From: Bacillota bacterium
Lineage (GTDB): Bacteria; Bacillota; Limnochordia; JAAZLZ01
Length of the DNA stretch: 40,636 nucleotides
NCBI GenBank assembly: GCA_012522085.1
Contig: JAAYLE010000109.1
Span: forward strand, 1-40,636
Reading direction: 5' to 3'
A model generated the notes under the pieces. That model was given only the letters and a program-made list of their open reading frames with translations, ran no database searches and was not told where the DNA came from. Below, one piece after another: positions 8,667 to 17,938 of the stretch; position 1 is the stretch's first letter; the number at the start of each line of letters is the position of its first letter. A program made the translations under genes and the position numbers.

Positions 8667-9267
8667 GACCATCGAAGAAGCTGTAGCGGCCGCCCTGGCC
8701 GAGCTAGAGGCTGATCGGTCCCAGGTTGAAATTGAAGTCCTCGATGAAGGGACGAAAGGATTATTCGGAATCATCGGGTCAAAACAGGCCCGGGTGCGGG
8801 TGACCAGGGTAGTCACCCCTGAGGATAAAGCCCGGAGAGTGGCCTCTTGGCTAGAAGAGGCGGCCCGCCTGATGGGAGTCGACGCGGAGGCCAGCTGGCA
8901 GATGGAAGACGAATCCATCCGCGTGAACTTGAGTGGCGAAGGCCTTGGCCTGCTGATTGGTCGACGGGGTCAGACCCTCGATGCCTTGCAGTACCTGGCG
9001 GGCATGGTTGGCAACAAGGACGGCGGCCCGTGGCTGCGGGTCCTGGTCGATGCCGAGGGCTATCGGGAGCGCCGGGAGGAATCCTTGCGGGGCCTCGCCC
9101 TGCGGTCGGCGGATAAGGCCCGTCGGAACGGACGCCGGGTGGTGCTCGAGCCGATGAATGCCCATGAGCGGCGGATCATCCATATCTCCCTCCAAGATGA
9201 AGAGGGAGTCAGCACCTACAGCGAAGGGGTCGAACCTTACCGACGGGTGGTGATCTCTCCCCGGTGA
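8641..9267 (+). CDS. jag: Jag/KhpB RNA-binding protein (Jag-N, KH, R3H)
   Basis: VEATGRTIEEAVAAALAELEADRSQVEIEVLDEGTKGLFGIIGSKQARVRV; KH GLLIGRRGQTLDALQYL; follows yidC. Confidence 0.93.
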   Translation: MRTVEATGRTIEEAVAAALAELEADRSQVEIEVLDEGTKGLFGIIGSKQARVRVTRVVTPEDKARRVASWLEEAARLMGVDAEASWQMEDESIRVNLSGEGLGLLIGRRGQTLDALQYLAGMVGNKDGGPWLRVLVDAEGYRERREESLRGLALRSADKARRNGRRVVLEPMNAHERRIIHISLQDEEGVSTYSEGVEPYRRVVISPR

Positions 9268-9334
9268 CTTTTCGGGGGTTCTTTTCGGGAAAAAACTCGT
9301 TTCATGGCGAGTTCCTTGTCGATCACTTAGAGAG

Positions 9335-9362
9335 GCACGCTGTCCCAGGAAGCGTGCTTTTT
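9335..9362 (+). terminator. Rho-independent terminator after jag
   Basis: GCACGCT-gtcccagga-AGCGTGC stem followed by TTTTT. Confidence 0.8.
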
Positions 9363-9394
9363 GCATCCGGTAAAAAGGGGGAAAAGGGAGAAAA

Positions 9395-10765
9395 ATGATG
9401 GGTGTGGGGGATACCATCGCGGCAGTGGCGACTCCTCCCGGCGAAGGCGGCATCGGGATCATCCGCGTCAGCGGGCCCGACAGTATTCAGATCGTGGAAA
9501 GGATTTTTCATGGGAAAAAGCCCCTTTCCCAAGGAAGAAACCGGGAGATGCAGTACGGCCTCATCAAGGATGGGGAAGGCCAAGCCATCGATGAGGTCCT
9601 GGCTGTAGTCATGGGGGCCCCGAGGAGCTACACCAGGGAAGATGTGGTGGAAATTCACTGCCACGGCGGGATGGCGCCCCTGCGGCGGATCCTGGAATTG
9701 GTCCTGGCGGGAGGGGCGCGCCTGGCCGAGCCTGGCGAGTTTACCAAGCGCGCTTTCCTCAACGGCCGGCTGGATCTTTCCCAGGCGGAAGCCGTCATGG
9801 ATGTGATTCGGGCCCACAGCGATCGGGGGCTGCAGCTGGCGATAGATCAGCTGCGGGGGACCTTGGGCCGGCGGGTGACGGCCCTTAGGGGGGATCTCTT
9901 AGGGGTGCTGGCGGAGCTGGAAGCCCGGCTCGATTTCCCTGAAGAAGACATCCCGCTGGCCGATCGGGAAAGGACAGCCCGCATCCTGAAGGAGTGCGCC
10001 GCCCGCATCGCCGATTTGCTGGCCGGCTTTAAGGGCGGACGGGCCCTGCGGGAAGGCGTCCGCACAGTCATTGTGGGCCGGCCTAATGTGGGCAAGTCCA
10101 CCCTGCTCAACACCCTCCTCGGCGAGGACCGGGCCATCGTCACCTCGATTCCCGGAACGACCCGGGATGTGATCGAAGAGGTGATCCTCATTGCCGGAGT
10201 GCCGGTCCGTCTAGTTGATACCGCTGGGATCCGCCAAGGGCTCGATGAAGCTGAGCGGCTGGGGGTGGAGCGCAGTCGGCAGCAGGCTGCCCGGGCGGAC
10301 CTGATCCTGTTGGTGATCGATGGCTCCGTCCCCCTGGAGGAAGAGGACTGGCTCCTGATGGGGGAAGCGGCGGGCCGTGAGGCCATCGTCCTGATCAATA
10401 AAGGGGATCTGCCCCAAAGGACCTTGCCGGAAGATGTCAAGGCCCACCTTCCCTGCGCTCCCCTTTTGAAGGTGAGCCTCAAAGAGGGCTGGGGCCTTGA
10501 TGAGCTGAAAAAGACCATCTATGATCAGGTTGTGGGGCAGGGCCTGGAGGGGGTCATGGTGGCCAACCTGCGCCACGCAAAGGCCCTCGAGGAAGCCTTG
10601 GCGGCGGTGAAGGGGGCCGCCGAGGCTCTCGATCGGGGCCTTTCCGATGAGCTGATTTGCGTCGATGTGCGGGCGGCGTTGACGGCCCTCGGCAAGATAA
10701 CCGGGGAGAGCGTCGATGGGGACCTGCTCGATGAGATCTTTAGCCGCTTTTGCCTTGGCAAGTAG
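9395..10765 (+). CDS. mnmE: tRNA modification GTPase MnmE
   Basis: DTIAAVATPPGEGGIGIIRVSG; GRPNVGKSTLLN G1 motif; C-terminal FSRFCLGK. Confidence 0.97.
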   Translation: MMGVGDTIAAVATPPGEGGIGIIRVSGPDSIQIVERIFHGKKPLSQGRNREMQYGLIKDGEGQAIDEVLAVVMGAPRSYTREDVVEIHCHGGMAPLRRILELVLAGGARLAEPGEFTKRAFLNGRLDLSQAEAVMDVIRAHSDRGLQLAIDQLRGTLGRRVTALRGDLLGVLAELEARLDFPEEDIPLADRERTARILKECAARIADLLAGFKGGRALREGVRTVIVGRPNVGKSTLLNTLLGEDRAIVTSIPGTTRDVIEEVILIAGVPVRLVDTAGIRQGLDEAERLGVERSRQQAARADLILLVIDGSVPLEEEDWLLMGEAAGREAIVLINKGDLPQRTLPEDVKAHLPCAPLLKVSLKEGWGLDELKKTIYDQVVGQGLEGVMVANLRHAKALEEALAAVKGAAEALDRGLSDELICVDVRAALTALGKITGESVDGDLLDEIFSRFCLGK

Positions 10766-10776
10766 AGGTGACCGGG

Positions 10777-12612
10777 ATGGTTTACGATGTGATCGTCATC
10801 GGCGGTGGACATGCGGGGTGTGAAGGGGCCTTGGCCGCAAGTCGCCTGGGGTGCCGCACCTTGATGTTGACCATAAAATATGAGGATATCGCCTTGATGC
10901 CTTGCAACCCATCCCTGGGGGGGCCGGGCAAGGGGCAGCTGATCCGGGAGCTTGACGCCCTGGGGGGCGAGATGGCTCGGAATATCGATCAGGAATACAT
11001 GCAAATGAGGCTCTTGAATCGGGGCAAGGGGCCTGCCGTCAGGGCCCTCAGGGCTCAGGCGGACCTGGCCGGCTATCAGCGGCGGATGCGCCGCGTGGTG
11101 AGGAGCCAGGCGGACTTGGAAGTGGCCGAGGGGAAGGTGACCGATCTTTACGGCGGTCCCCCGTGGATTGTCGAGACGGCCGATGGCGCCCGGTACGAGG
11201 GGAGATGCGTGATCGTCGCCACCGGCACCCATCTGCGGGCGGAGATCCACCGGGGTGATGAGCGCTTTGCCCCGGAAGGATCTTCCGATCTGACGACAGC
11301 CCTGGAAAGGCTGGGCCTGCGGACCATTCGGCTGAAAACGGGGACTTCTCCCAGGGTTGACGGGCGGACGATCGATTACAGCAAAATGCAGATCCAGCCG
11401 GGGGAAGATCTTAGGGAAGGATTTTCCTTCGACGGGGAGCTGCCCCGCAAACGGCAAGCCCCCTGCTATCTCACCTACACCACCGAAGCCACCGAGGCAT
11501 TGGTCCTGGAAAACCTGAACCGGGCTTCCCTCTTTAGCGGCGCCATCGTCGGGGTCGGCCCCCGCTACTGTCCCTCCATCGAGATCAAAATGCATCGGTT
11601 TGCCGGGAGGCGCCAGCAGGTCTTCATCGAGCCTTTAGGATGGCAGACGCCCACTGTGTACCTCGCCGGCGTTTCCACGAGCCTTCCCCGGGAAATCCAG
11701 GAAAAGCTCTTGGCCACCATCCCGGGCCTGGAGAAAGCCAGGATCACTGCCTTCGGGTATGCCATCGAGTACGATTCCCTCGAGTGGGGCCAGCTCGGGT
11801 CCACCTTACAGATCAAGGATAGGGACGGGTTGTTCTTTGCCGGGCAGATCAACGGCACCTCCGGGTACGAAGAAGCTGCAGTCCAGGGGCTCATAGCCGG
11901 CATCAACGCAGCTGCGAAGGTGAAAGGGGAAGAGCCCTTGATCCTGGGTCGCGATGAGGCCTACATTGGGGTGTTGATCGACGATCTGGTGACGAAGGAG
12001 CTCGATGAGCCCTACCGGATGCTCACGGCCCGGGTCGAGTATCGCCTCTCCCTGCGTCAGGACAACGCGGATTGGCGGCTGATGGAAGTTGGCCACCGTC
12101 GCGGGTTGATCGATGGGGAGCGCCTGGCGCGAATGCAAAGGCGTTGGGAGATGGTCTGGGCCGCGAAGGAGCACCTAGAGGAAGCGGCCGTCTCGCCGCG
12201 GCAGGAGGTGCAAGAGATCCTGACAGCAGCCGGGACGAGCCCCCTGGCGGAACCGGCGACCCTAGCGGAGATCCTGCGCCGGCAAGATGTAGACTACGGA
12301 CTCATTGTCAAGCTGGGAGGGAGGCCCCTGCCCCCTGAGATCGCGGCCTTGGTGGAAGTGGAAGTGAAATACGCGGGGTACTTGGCCAAGGAGAAAAAGG
12401 CCGTTGAGCGTTTTCGGCGGCTAGAGGGGATGATGCTCCCGGAAAACTGGGACTACGCTTCGATTACGGGACTTTCCCAGGAGGCCAAAGAGAAGCTGAG
12501 CCGGGCCCGTCCCAGGTCTTTAGGGCAGGCAGCCCGGATCGGGGGCGTCAGCCCCGCAGACATGAGCGTGTTAATGGTAGCCTTGCACCGGGAGAGGGGA
12601 ATGAAAAGTTGA
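10777..12612 (+). CDS. mnmG: tRNA uridine-5-carboxymethylaminomethyl modification enzyme MnmG
   Basis: MVYDVIVIGGGHAGCEGALAASRLGCRTLMLT; follows mnmE. Likely start at 10777, inside the longer track ORF. Confidence 0.97.
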   Translation: MVYDVIVIGGGHAGCEGALAASRLGCRTLMLTIKYEDIALMPCNPSLGGPGKGQLIRELDALGGEMARNIDQEYMQMRLLNRGKGPAVRALRAQADLAGYQRRMRRVVRSQADLEVAEGKVTDLYGGPPWIVETADGARYEGRCVIVATGTHLRAEIHRGDERFAPEGSSDLTTALERLGLRTIRLKTGTSPRVDGRTIDYSKMQIQPGEDLREGFSFDGELPRKRQAPCYLTYTTEATEALVLENLNRASLFSGAIVGVGPRYCPSIEIKMHRFAGRRQQVFIEPLGWQTPTVYLAGVSTSLPREIQEKLLATIPGLEKARITAFGYAIEYDSLEWGQLGSTLQIKDRDGLFFAGQINGTSGYEEAAVQGLIAGINAAAKVKGEEPLILGRDEAYIGVLIDDLVTKELDEPYRMLTARVEYRLSLRQDNADWRLMEVGHRRGLIDGERLARMQRRWEMVWAAKEHLEEAAVSPRQEVQEILTAAGTSPLAEPATLAEILRRQDVDYGLIVKLGGRPLPPEIAALVEVEVKYAGYLAKEKKAVERFRRLEGMMLPENWDYASITGLSQEAKEKLSRARPRSLGQAARIGGVSPADMSVLMVALHRERGMKS

Positions 12613-13331
12613 CGGAAGCAGCCTTGCGGGAAATCCTGCGGGAGGGCCTAGCCACCTGGGGGCTGAGCCTGACCGAAAGTCAAGAAGAACTTATGATTGC
12701 CTTCCTCGAGGATCTGGGCGCCGCGAACCAGCGGATGAACCTGACGGCCATCACCGACCCGGAGGAGATGGCCGTCAAACATATCCTCGACTCGTTAGCC
12801 GCGGCGTTGGCGGTCGATCTGGAAGAGGGGAAGACCCTCGTGGACGTGGGGAGCGGAGGAGGCCTGCCGGGGATTCCCCTGAAGATCTTCCAGCCGGGAT
12901 TGGAGCTTACCCTCATGGAGGCTTCGCGGAAGAAGGCCGAGTTTCTCGAGGCTGTCTGTAAGCGCCTCTTTCCCGACGGGTGGCAAGTGATCTGGAGTCG
13001 GGCGGAGGATGCGGGCCGAGGATCATGGCGGGAGAGTTTCGATTTGGTCACCGCCCGGGCGGTGGCCTCCATGCGGGTCCTGGCCGAGTATTGCCTCCCC
13101 TTGGCCCGGGTAGGAGGAGTGTTCCTCGCCCTAAAGGGGCCCGAGGGAGCGAAGGAGCTGGACGATGCGGCTCGGGCCATCGAAGTATTGGGGGGGCAGG
13201 TGGAAAAGACGGTTCCCGTCCTCCTGCCCAAGGGCGCTGGAGAAAGGCTCCTGATCGCCATCAGAAAGAAGAGCGCGACACCGGCGAACTACCCGCGCCG
13301 GGCCGGCATCCCGCAGAAAAGACCCCTCTAG
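12609..13331 (+). CDS. rsmG: 16S rRNA methyltransferase RsmG (GidB)
   Basis: VDVGSGGGLPGIPLKI SAM motif, MNLTAITDPEEMAVKHILDSL; TTG start; synteny. Confidence 0.96.
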   Translation: MTEAALREILREGLATWGLSLTESQEELMIAFLEDLGAANQRMNLTAITDPEEMAVKHILDSLAAALAVDLEEGKTLVDVGSGGGLPGIPLKIFQPGLELTLMEASRKKAEFLEAVCKRLFPDGWQVIWSRAEDAGRGSWRESFDLVTARAVASMRVLAEYCLPLARVGGVFLALKGPEGAKELDDAARAIEVLGGQVEKTVPVLLPKGAGERLLIAIRKKSATPANYPRRAGIPQKRPL

Positions 13332-13426
13332 CTCCCCTCCGGGGAGGAAGAATTGCCCCTGGAGAAGAACTTCTTACCGATCGGCAGGGCCCTCGGGAAT
13401 GGGCCAAGAGGAAAGGGGTGGATAGG

Positions 13427-14320
13427 GTGAAGCTGACGGATCTGCTCCGGGCCCGTTCGGTTAAGGAGGACAGAGAGGATGCCGCGCCCCCGCTGGAGAT
13501 GGAAGGGAAGGTCCAGTGGCGAGAGGAGATCGTCGCCGTTCCCATTGAAGAGATTAGACCAAGCCCTTATCAGCCCCGGAAGCGGATCGATCAAGGGAAG
13601 ATAGAAGAGCTGGCCGCATCCATCGCAGAGCATGGGCTCCTTCATCCGGTGGTGGTCCGGATGATAGAGGGCGGATACGAACTGGTGGTCGGGGAACGGC
13701 GCTGGCGTGCTTGCCAGCGGTTAGGATGGCGGTCGATCCCCGCGGTGGTAAGGACGCTATCGGAGCAAGCGGCCGCGGAGCTGGCCCTGATCGAGAATTT
13801 GCAGCGGAAGGATTTGGACTTCTTCGAAGAGGCCGAAGGTTATCAGCGCCTCATCACCGAGTTTGACTTGACCCAGGAAGAACTGGCCCGGCGGGTCGGC
13901 TGCTCCCAATCGGCCATTGCGAACAAGCTGCGGCTATTGCGCCTCCACCCGCAGGTCCGGGAGGCGATTATTTCCCGGGAAATAATTTCCGAAAGACACG
14001 CCCGGGCCCTCCTGCGCCTTGAATCCCCCGGAGAACAACTGGCGATGATCGAGCGGATCGCTAAGGAGGAGCTTAGCGTCAAGAAGGTGGAGCAGCTCAT
14101 CGCCGCGCGGGAAGGGAAAGAGAGGAGCAAGGGGCAAAGGTGGATCGGCGTCATGAAGGATGTGCGTCCCTTCATGAACAGCCTGAGGAAGTTGACAGGC
14201 CAGCTTGAGCGGGCGGGACTGGCGGTGACCATTGAAGAGGAGTCCAAAGGGCGGGATGAAGTCGTCATCCAGATTCGCATCGGGCGGCGGAGCAGAGACT
14301 CAGAGGAAGGGCGGGAGTAG
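13427..14320 (+). CDS. noc: Nucleoid occlusion / ParB-family protein Noc
   Basis: EIRPSPYQPRK, GGYELVVGERRWRACQRLG, ALIENLQRKDLDFFEEAEGYQRL. Located rsmG-noc-parA-parB. GTG start at 13427; the track ORF from 12980 is over-extended across rsmG. Confidence 0.92.
   Translation: MKLTDLLRARSVKEDREDAAPPLEMEGKVQWREEIVAVPIEEIRPSPYQPRKRIDQGKIEELAASIAEHGLLHPVVVRMIEGGYELVVGERRWRACQRLGWRSIPAVVRTLSEQAAAELALIENLQRKDLDFFEEAEGYQRLITEFDLTQEELARRVGCSQSAIANKLRLLRLHPQVREAIISREIISERHARALLRLESPGEQLAMIERIAKEELSVKKVEQLIAAREGKERSKGQRWIGVMKDVRPFMNSLRKLTGQLERAGLAVTIEEESKGRDEVVIQIRIGRRSRDSEEGRE
13967..13986. promoter_or_regulatory. Putative Noc-binding site inside noc
   Basis: ATTATTTCCCGGGAAATAAT, a perfect 20 bp palindrome containing ATTTCCCGGGAAAT, identical to the B. 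subtilis Noc consensus as I know it. Confidence 0.85.
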
Positions 14321-14325
14321 GTAAG

Positions 14326-15084
14326 ATGGCCAAAGTCTTGGTGGTAGTGAACCAGAAGGGCGGAGTAGGCAAGAGCACGACGGCGGTCAATTTGGGGGCC
14401 TACCTGGCCGATGCTGGGAAGAAGGTGCTGCTCATCGATGCGGATCCCCAGGGCAACGCGACTAGCGGGCTGGGCATCAACAAAGCTGAAGTTGAAGAGT
14501 GTATGTACAGCGTGTTGATTGAGGGGCGGCCCCTGGAGGAGATCCTCCTGCCCAGTCCGGTAGAAGGATTGAAGGTGGCGCCCGCGACTATCGAGCTGGC
14601 CGGCGCCGAGGTGGAGCTGGTTTCCGTCATTTCCCGGGAGTTTCGGCTGCGCAAGGCCATCGCCGGGGTCCGGGAGAAGTACGACTACATTCTCATCGAT
14701 GCGCCCCCATCCCTTGGTCTGCTCACCATCAATGGGCTCACGGCGGCCGACGGGGCACTGGTGCCGATTCAATGTGAGTATTACGCCCTGGAGGGCCTGA
14801 GCCAGCTGCTGCGGACCATTGAGCTGGTGCGGGAGCACTTAAATCCCGGTCTGCAGATTGAGGGAGTGTTGATGACCATGTATGACGCCCGGACCAACTT
14901 GTCCCAGCAGGTGGTCGAGGAGATCAGGGGGGTATTCGGCGATAAGGTCTATCAGGCGGTCATCCCCCGGAATGTGCGGCTCAGTGAGGCGCCCAGTTTT
15001 GGGCTGCCCATCATCAAGTACGATGCCAAGTCCAAAGGGGCCGAGGCCTACCGGCGGCTGGCGGAAGAGGTGATGGCGGGATGA
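14326..15084 (+). CDS. parA: ParA/Soj chromosome-partitioning ATPase
   Basis: MAKVLVVVNQKGGVGKSTTAVNLGAYLADAGKKVLLIDADPQGNATSGLG. Confidence 0.97.
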   Translation: MAKVLVVVNQKGGVGKSTTAVNLGAYLADAGKKVLLIDADPQGNATSGLGINKAEVEECMYSVLIEGRPLEEILLPSPVEGLKVAPATIELAGAEVELVSVISREFRLRKAIAGVREKYDYILIDAPPSLGLLTINGLTAADGALVPIQCEYYALEGLSQLLRTIELVREHLNPGLQIEGVLMTMYDARTNLSQQVVEEIRGVFGDKVYQAVIPRNVRLSEAPSFGLPIIKYDAKSKGAEAYRRLAEEVMAG

Positions 15085-15929
15085 GCAGACAAGCCCTGGG
15101 AAAGGGTCTGCGGGCTTTAATGGGAACAGGAGAGCAAGTCCGGGAGCAGGTGCAGCAGATTCAGCTAGACGAGATCCGGCCTAATCCCTTCCAGCCGCGG
15201 CGGACTTTCGATGAGGCCAGCCTGGAGGAGCTGAGCGATTCCATTCGGCGCCAGGGGGTCTTGCAGCCGGTAGTCGTGCGGCCCATGGGGGATTCGTATG
15301 AGCTAATCGTGGGCGAACGGCGGTGGCGGGCCTCGGCCAAGGCTGGACTGAAAGAGATCCCGGCCATCGTCCGGCACGTGAGCGACGAGGAAATGATGGC
15401 CCAGGCCCTGGTGGAGAATATCCAGCGGGAGGATCTCAATCCCATCGAAGAGGCCCACGCCTATCGGCAGCTGATGCAGCTTGCCGGTTTGACCCAGGAG
15501 GAGTTGGCCGCCATGGTGGGGAAGAAGCGTCCCACAGTGGCTAATTCCCTGCGCCTCTTGTCCCTCACGGCCGAAGTGCAGGGGATGGTCCTAGAGGGAA
15601 AGCTCAGCGCAGGACACGCCAAGGTCCTCCTCAGTCTGGAGGGCAAAGAACAGGTGAAGGCGGCCCTCCAGGTAGTCGAGGAAGGCCTGTCGGTCCGGGA
15701 GACGGAGCGCCTTGTGCAGAGTCTGATGAAGAAAAAGGTTCCACGTGGAACAACGAAGAAACAAAGTTCCTTGAGTCCCCAATTGGCCCAGGTGGAGAGC
15801 CTGCTGCAAGAGGCTTTGGGAACCCGGGTGCGCATCAAGCCCCGGAGCAAATCCGGCGGCAGGATTGAGATCGAGTATTACACCAGTGAGGACATCAACC
15901 GGATCGTGAGTAGTCTCCTCAGAGAATGA
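15081..15929 (+). CDS. parB: ParB/Spo0J chromosome-partitioning protein
   Basis: ALGKGLRALMG, IRPNPFQPRRTFDEASLEELSDSIRRQGVLQPVVVRP, YELIVGERRWRASAKAGL, ALVENIQREDLNPIEEA. Confidence 0.97.
   Translation: MSRQALGKGLRALMGTGEQVREQVQQIQLDEIRPNPFQPRRTFDEASLEELSDSIRRQGVLQPVVVRPMGDSYELIVGERRWRASAKAGLKEIPAIVRHVSDEEMMAQALVENIQREDLNPIEEAHAYRQLMQLAGLTQEELAAMVGKKRPTVANSLRLLSLTAEVQGMVLEGKLSAGHAKVLLSLEGKEQVKAALQVVEEGLSVRETERLVQSLMKKKVPRGTTKKQSSLSPQLAQVESLLQEALGTRVRIKPRSKSGGRIEIEYYTSEDINRIVSSLLRE
15737..15752. promoter_or_regulatory. Putative parS site inside parB
   Basis: GGTTCCACGTGGAACA, 15/16 to TGTTCCACGTGGAACA with a perfect 14 bp palindromic core. Confidence 0.92.
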
Positions 15930-15955
15930 AGGACTGTTAACGCAGGAGGACAGCG

Positions 15956-17119
15956 ATGGAAGATGCAGGGATCGGTCGCAGGAGGCTAGCCCCAGGTTCT
16001 GTCGTCATCCTTGAAACCGACTCCCCCCTTTACCGGGGTACATATAAATGCCAGGTCCTGGAGGAAAGCTACAAGATGATGCGGGTCAGCGTTCCTGAAG
16101 AAGGAGGCCGCCTGGCGCTGATCGCCTCCGGGACCGGGGTGCGGGTGCGGTCCCCTGAGTCGGATGACCTCCTCTTTCAGGGAGTCGTCTTGGCCCGCAA
16201 GAGCGGAGCCGAGCGCTGCCTAGTCCTGGTCACCCCCGATCTTTACCCCGCGGCATTGGAGCAGCTGCCCCCTGCCCCTGAAGAAGAGCCAAAGACCTTG
16301 TCCCGGCTCGTCGCCGTCACCAGCGGCAAGGGGGGAGTGGGCAAGACGGTGCTGGCGGTGAACCTGGCGGTGGCCTTGGCCGAGCTGGGCAAGAAGGTCT
16401 GCATCGTCGATGGGGATTTGGGCACCGCCAATGTTGACGTCTTGCTCAATTTGATGCCCAAGCACAACCTTGCCCACATAGTGGATGGGACGATGGGCGC
16501 TTTAGAGGTACTGGTGGACGGTCCTGGAGGGACAAAAGTACTGCCGGGGGCGTCGGGGCTGGCGGAACTAGCGGCCCTTGGAGGGCATCAGATCCAGCAG
16601 CTGTTAGAGGGGCTAAGCCCCCTCGATGCCATCATGGACTTCATCCTGTTGGATACCGGGGCTGGACTGGGGAGGAGGGTGACGGATCTGTTGGGGGCGG
16701 TCCCCCAGGCCATCCTGGTTACAACCCCGGAGCCCCACGCCATCACCGATGCCTATGCCCTGATGAAGGTTCTGCGGAACCTAGGGGGAAAGACGGAGCT
16801 TCTGCTCGTGATCAATATGGCGGAAAACAGGCGGGAGGCCGAGCTCATAGCCGATAAGATGCGGTTTGCCGCGAAGGAGTTTCTGGATTATGAATTGCAA
16901 TATCTAGGGTTTGTGCCGACGGACCCCGCAGTGCCCCGGGCGGTCCGCCGCCAGGTGGACGTTTTGACGGGCTATGGCCGGTCCCGGGCGGCGGGGGAGA
17001 TAAGGCGGCTGGCCGGCAGGCTCGCCCACATGCAAGTTGATTCCGGCGGCGAAACAGGACTCGTTGGCCTAATCAGGCGCATCCACGGGCGGCTGACCAA
17101 CAGCACGCGCGACTCCTAG
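15956..17119 (+). CDS. MinD/FlhG-family P-loop ATPase with N-terminal PilZN/YcgR-N-like domain
   Basis: ATPase: RLVAVTSGKGGVGKTVLAVNLAVALAELGKKVCIVDGDLGTANVDVLL...FILLDTGAGLG. N-terminal ~100 aa (LAPGSVVILETDSPLYRGTYKCQVLEESYKMMRVSVPEEGGRLALIASGTGVRVR...) resembles the YcgR N-terminal domain. Confidence 0.85.
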   Translation: MEDAGIGRRRLAPGSVVILETDSPLYRGTYKCQVLEESYKMMRVSVPEEGGRLALIASGTGVRVRSPESDDLLFQGVVLARKSGAERCLVLVTPDLYPAALEQLPPAPEEEPKTLSRLVAVTSGKGGVGKTVLAVNLAVALAELGKKVCIVDGDLGTANVDVLLNLMPKHNLAHIVDGTMGALEVLVDGPGGTKVLPGASGLAELAALGGHQIQQLLEGLSPLDAIMDFILLDTGAGLGRRVTDLLGAVPQAILVTTPEPHAITDAYALMKVLRNLGGKTELLLVINMAENRREAELIADKMRFAAKEFLDYELQYLGFVPTDPAVPRAVRRQVDVLTGYGRSRAAGEIRRLAGRLAHMQVDSGGETGLVGLIRRIHGRLTNSTRDS

Positions 17120-17130
17120 CCCTGGATGCG

Positions 17131-17934
17131 GTGGAGGTGCTCGCAGGATATATGTATGAAGCTAATGTGCGCAGCCTCTTGGAAGAAGTGAGGGCCGGAC
17201 GGCTGGCAGTCGATGCGGCCGTGGAGAGGCTGCGTTTCCTTCCTTATGAAGAGCTGGGCTTTGCCAAGATCGACCACCACCGGGTGATCCGCAAGGGGTT
17301 TCCTGAGGTGGTTTTCTGCCTCGGCAAGACCCCGGCCCAAGTCCAGTCTATTTGCCAGCGCCTGGCGGCGGATAATCCCATCGTCCTGGCCACCCGGGCC
17401 GATGAAAAGAAGTATCAGGCCGTCCGGGAGGTCCTGCCTCAGGCCAAGTATTACCCCGAAGCGAGGATCATCCTGGTAGGGGAAGAGCCAACGCCTTCAT
17501 ATCCCGGGCGGATCGCTGTGCTGACCGCGGGGACCGCGGATGTGCCCGTGGCCGAAGAGGCGGCGGTGACGGCCTGGGCCATGGGCCATCGGGTGGATCG
17601 GATTTATGATGTGGGGGTGGCCGGCCTGCATCGCCTTCTCTCCCGCCGGGAGGAGCTGCGCGGGGCCAATGTGCTCATCGTCGTCGCCGGCATGGAAGGG
17701 GCTCTCGCCAGCGTCGTCGGGGGACTAGTGGACAAGCCCATCATTGCCGTGCCCACCAGCATCGGCTACGGGGCCCATCTTGACGGCTTGGCGCCCCTGC
17801 TCACCATGCTGAACAGCTGCGCCTCCGGGGTGGCCGTGGTCAACATCGACAACGGGTTTGGCGCCGGGTATATGGCGGCCATCATCAACCGCCTCGCTGC
17901 CGGTGGAGGGAGCGAGAAGGAGCATGGAGGATGA
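17131..17934 (+). CDS. larB: LarB, pyridinium-3,5-biscarboxylate synthesis (AIR carboxylase-like)
   Basis: AIR-carboxylase-like C-terminal half (NVLIVVAGMEGALASVVGGLVDKPIIAVPTSIGYGA...NIDNGFGAG); followed by larC. Confidence 0.9.
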   Translation: MEVLAGYMYEANVRSLLEEVRAGRLAVDAAVERLRFLPYEELGFAKIDHHRVIRKGFPEVVFCLGKTPAQVQSICQRLAADNPIVLATRADEKKYQAVREVLPQAKYYPEARIILVGEEPTPSYPGRIAVLTAGTADVPVAEEAAVTAWAMGHRVDRIYDVGVAGLHRLLSRREELRGANVLIVVAGMEGALASVVGGLVDKPIIAVPTSIGYGAHLDGLAPLLTMLNSCASGVAVVNIDNGFGAGYMAAIINRLAAGGGSEKEHGG

Positions 17935-17938
17935 AGAG

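Noticed and set aside
9847-10518. 223 aa minus-strand ORF
   Set aside because: Antisense shadow of mnmE with Arg/Ser-rich composition.
10525-11595. 356 aa minus-strand ORF
   Set aside because: Antisense to mnmG, which is unambiguous in the other strand.
12980-13426. N-terminal extension of the noc ORF
   Set aside because: Overlaps rsmG in another frame; real similarity begins at the GTG at 13427.
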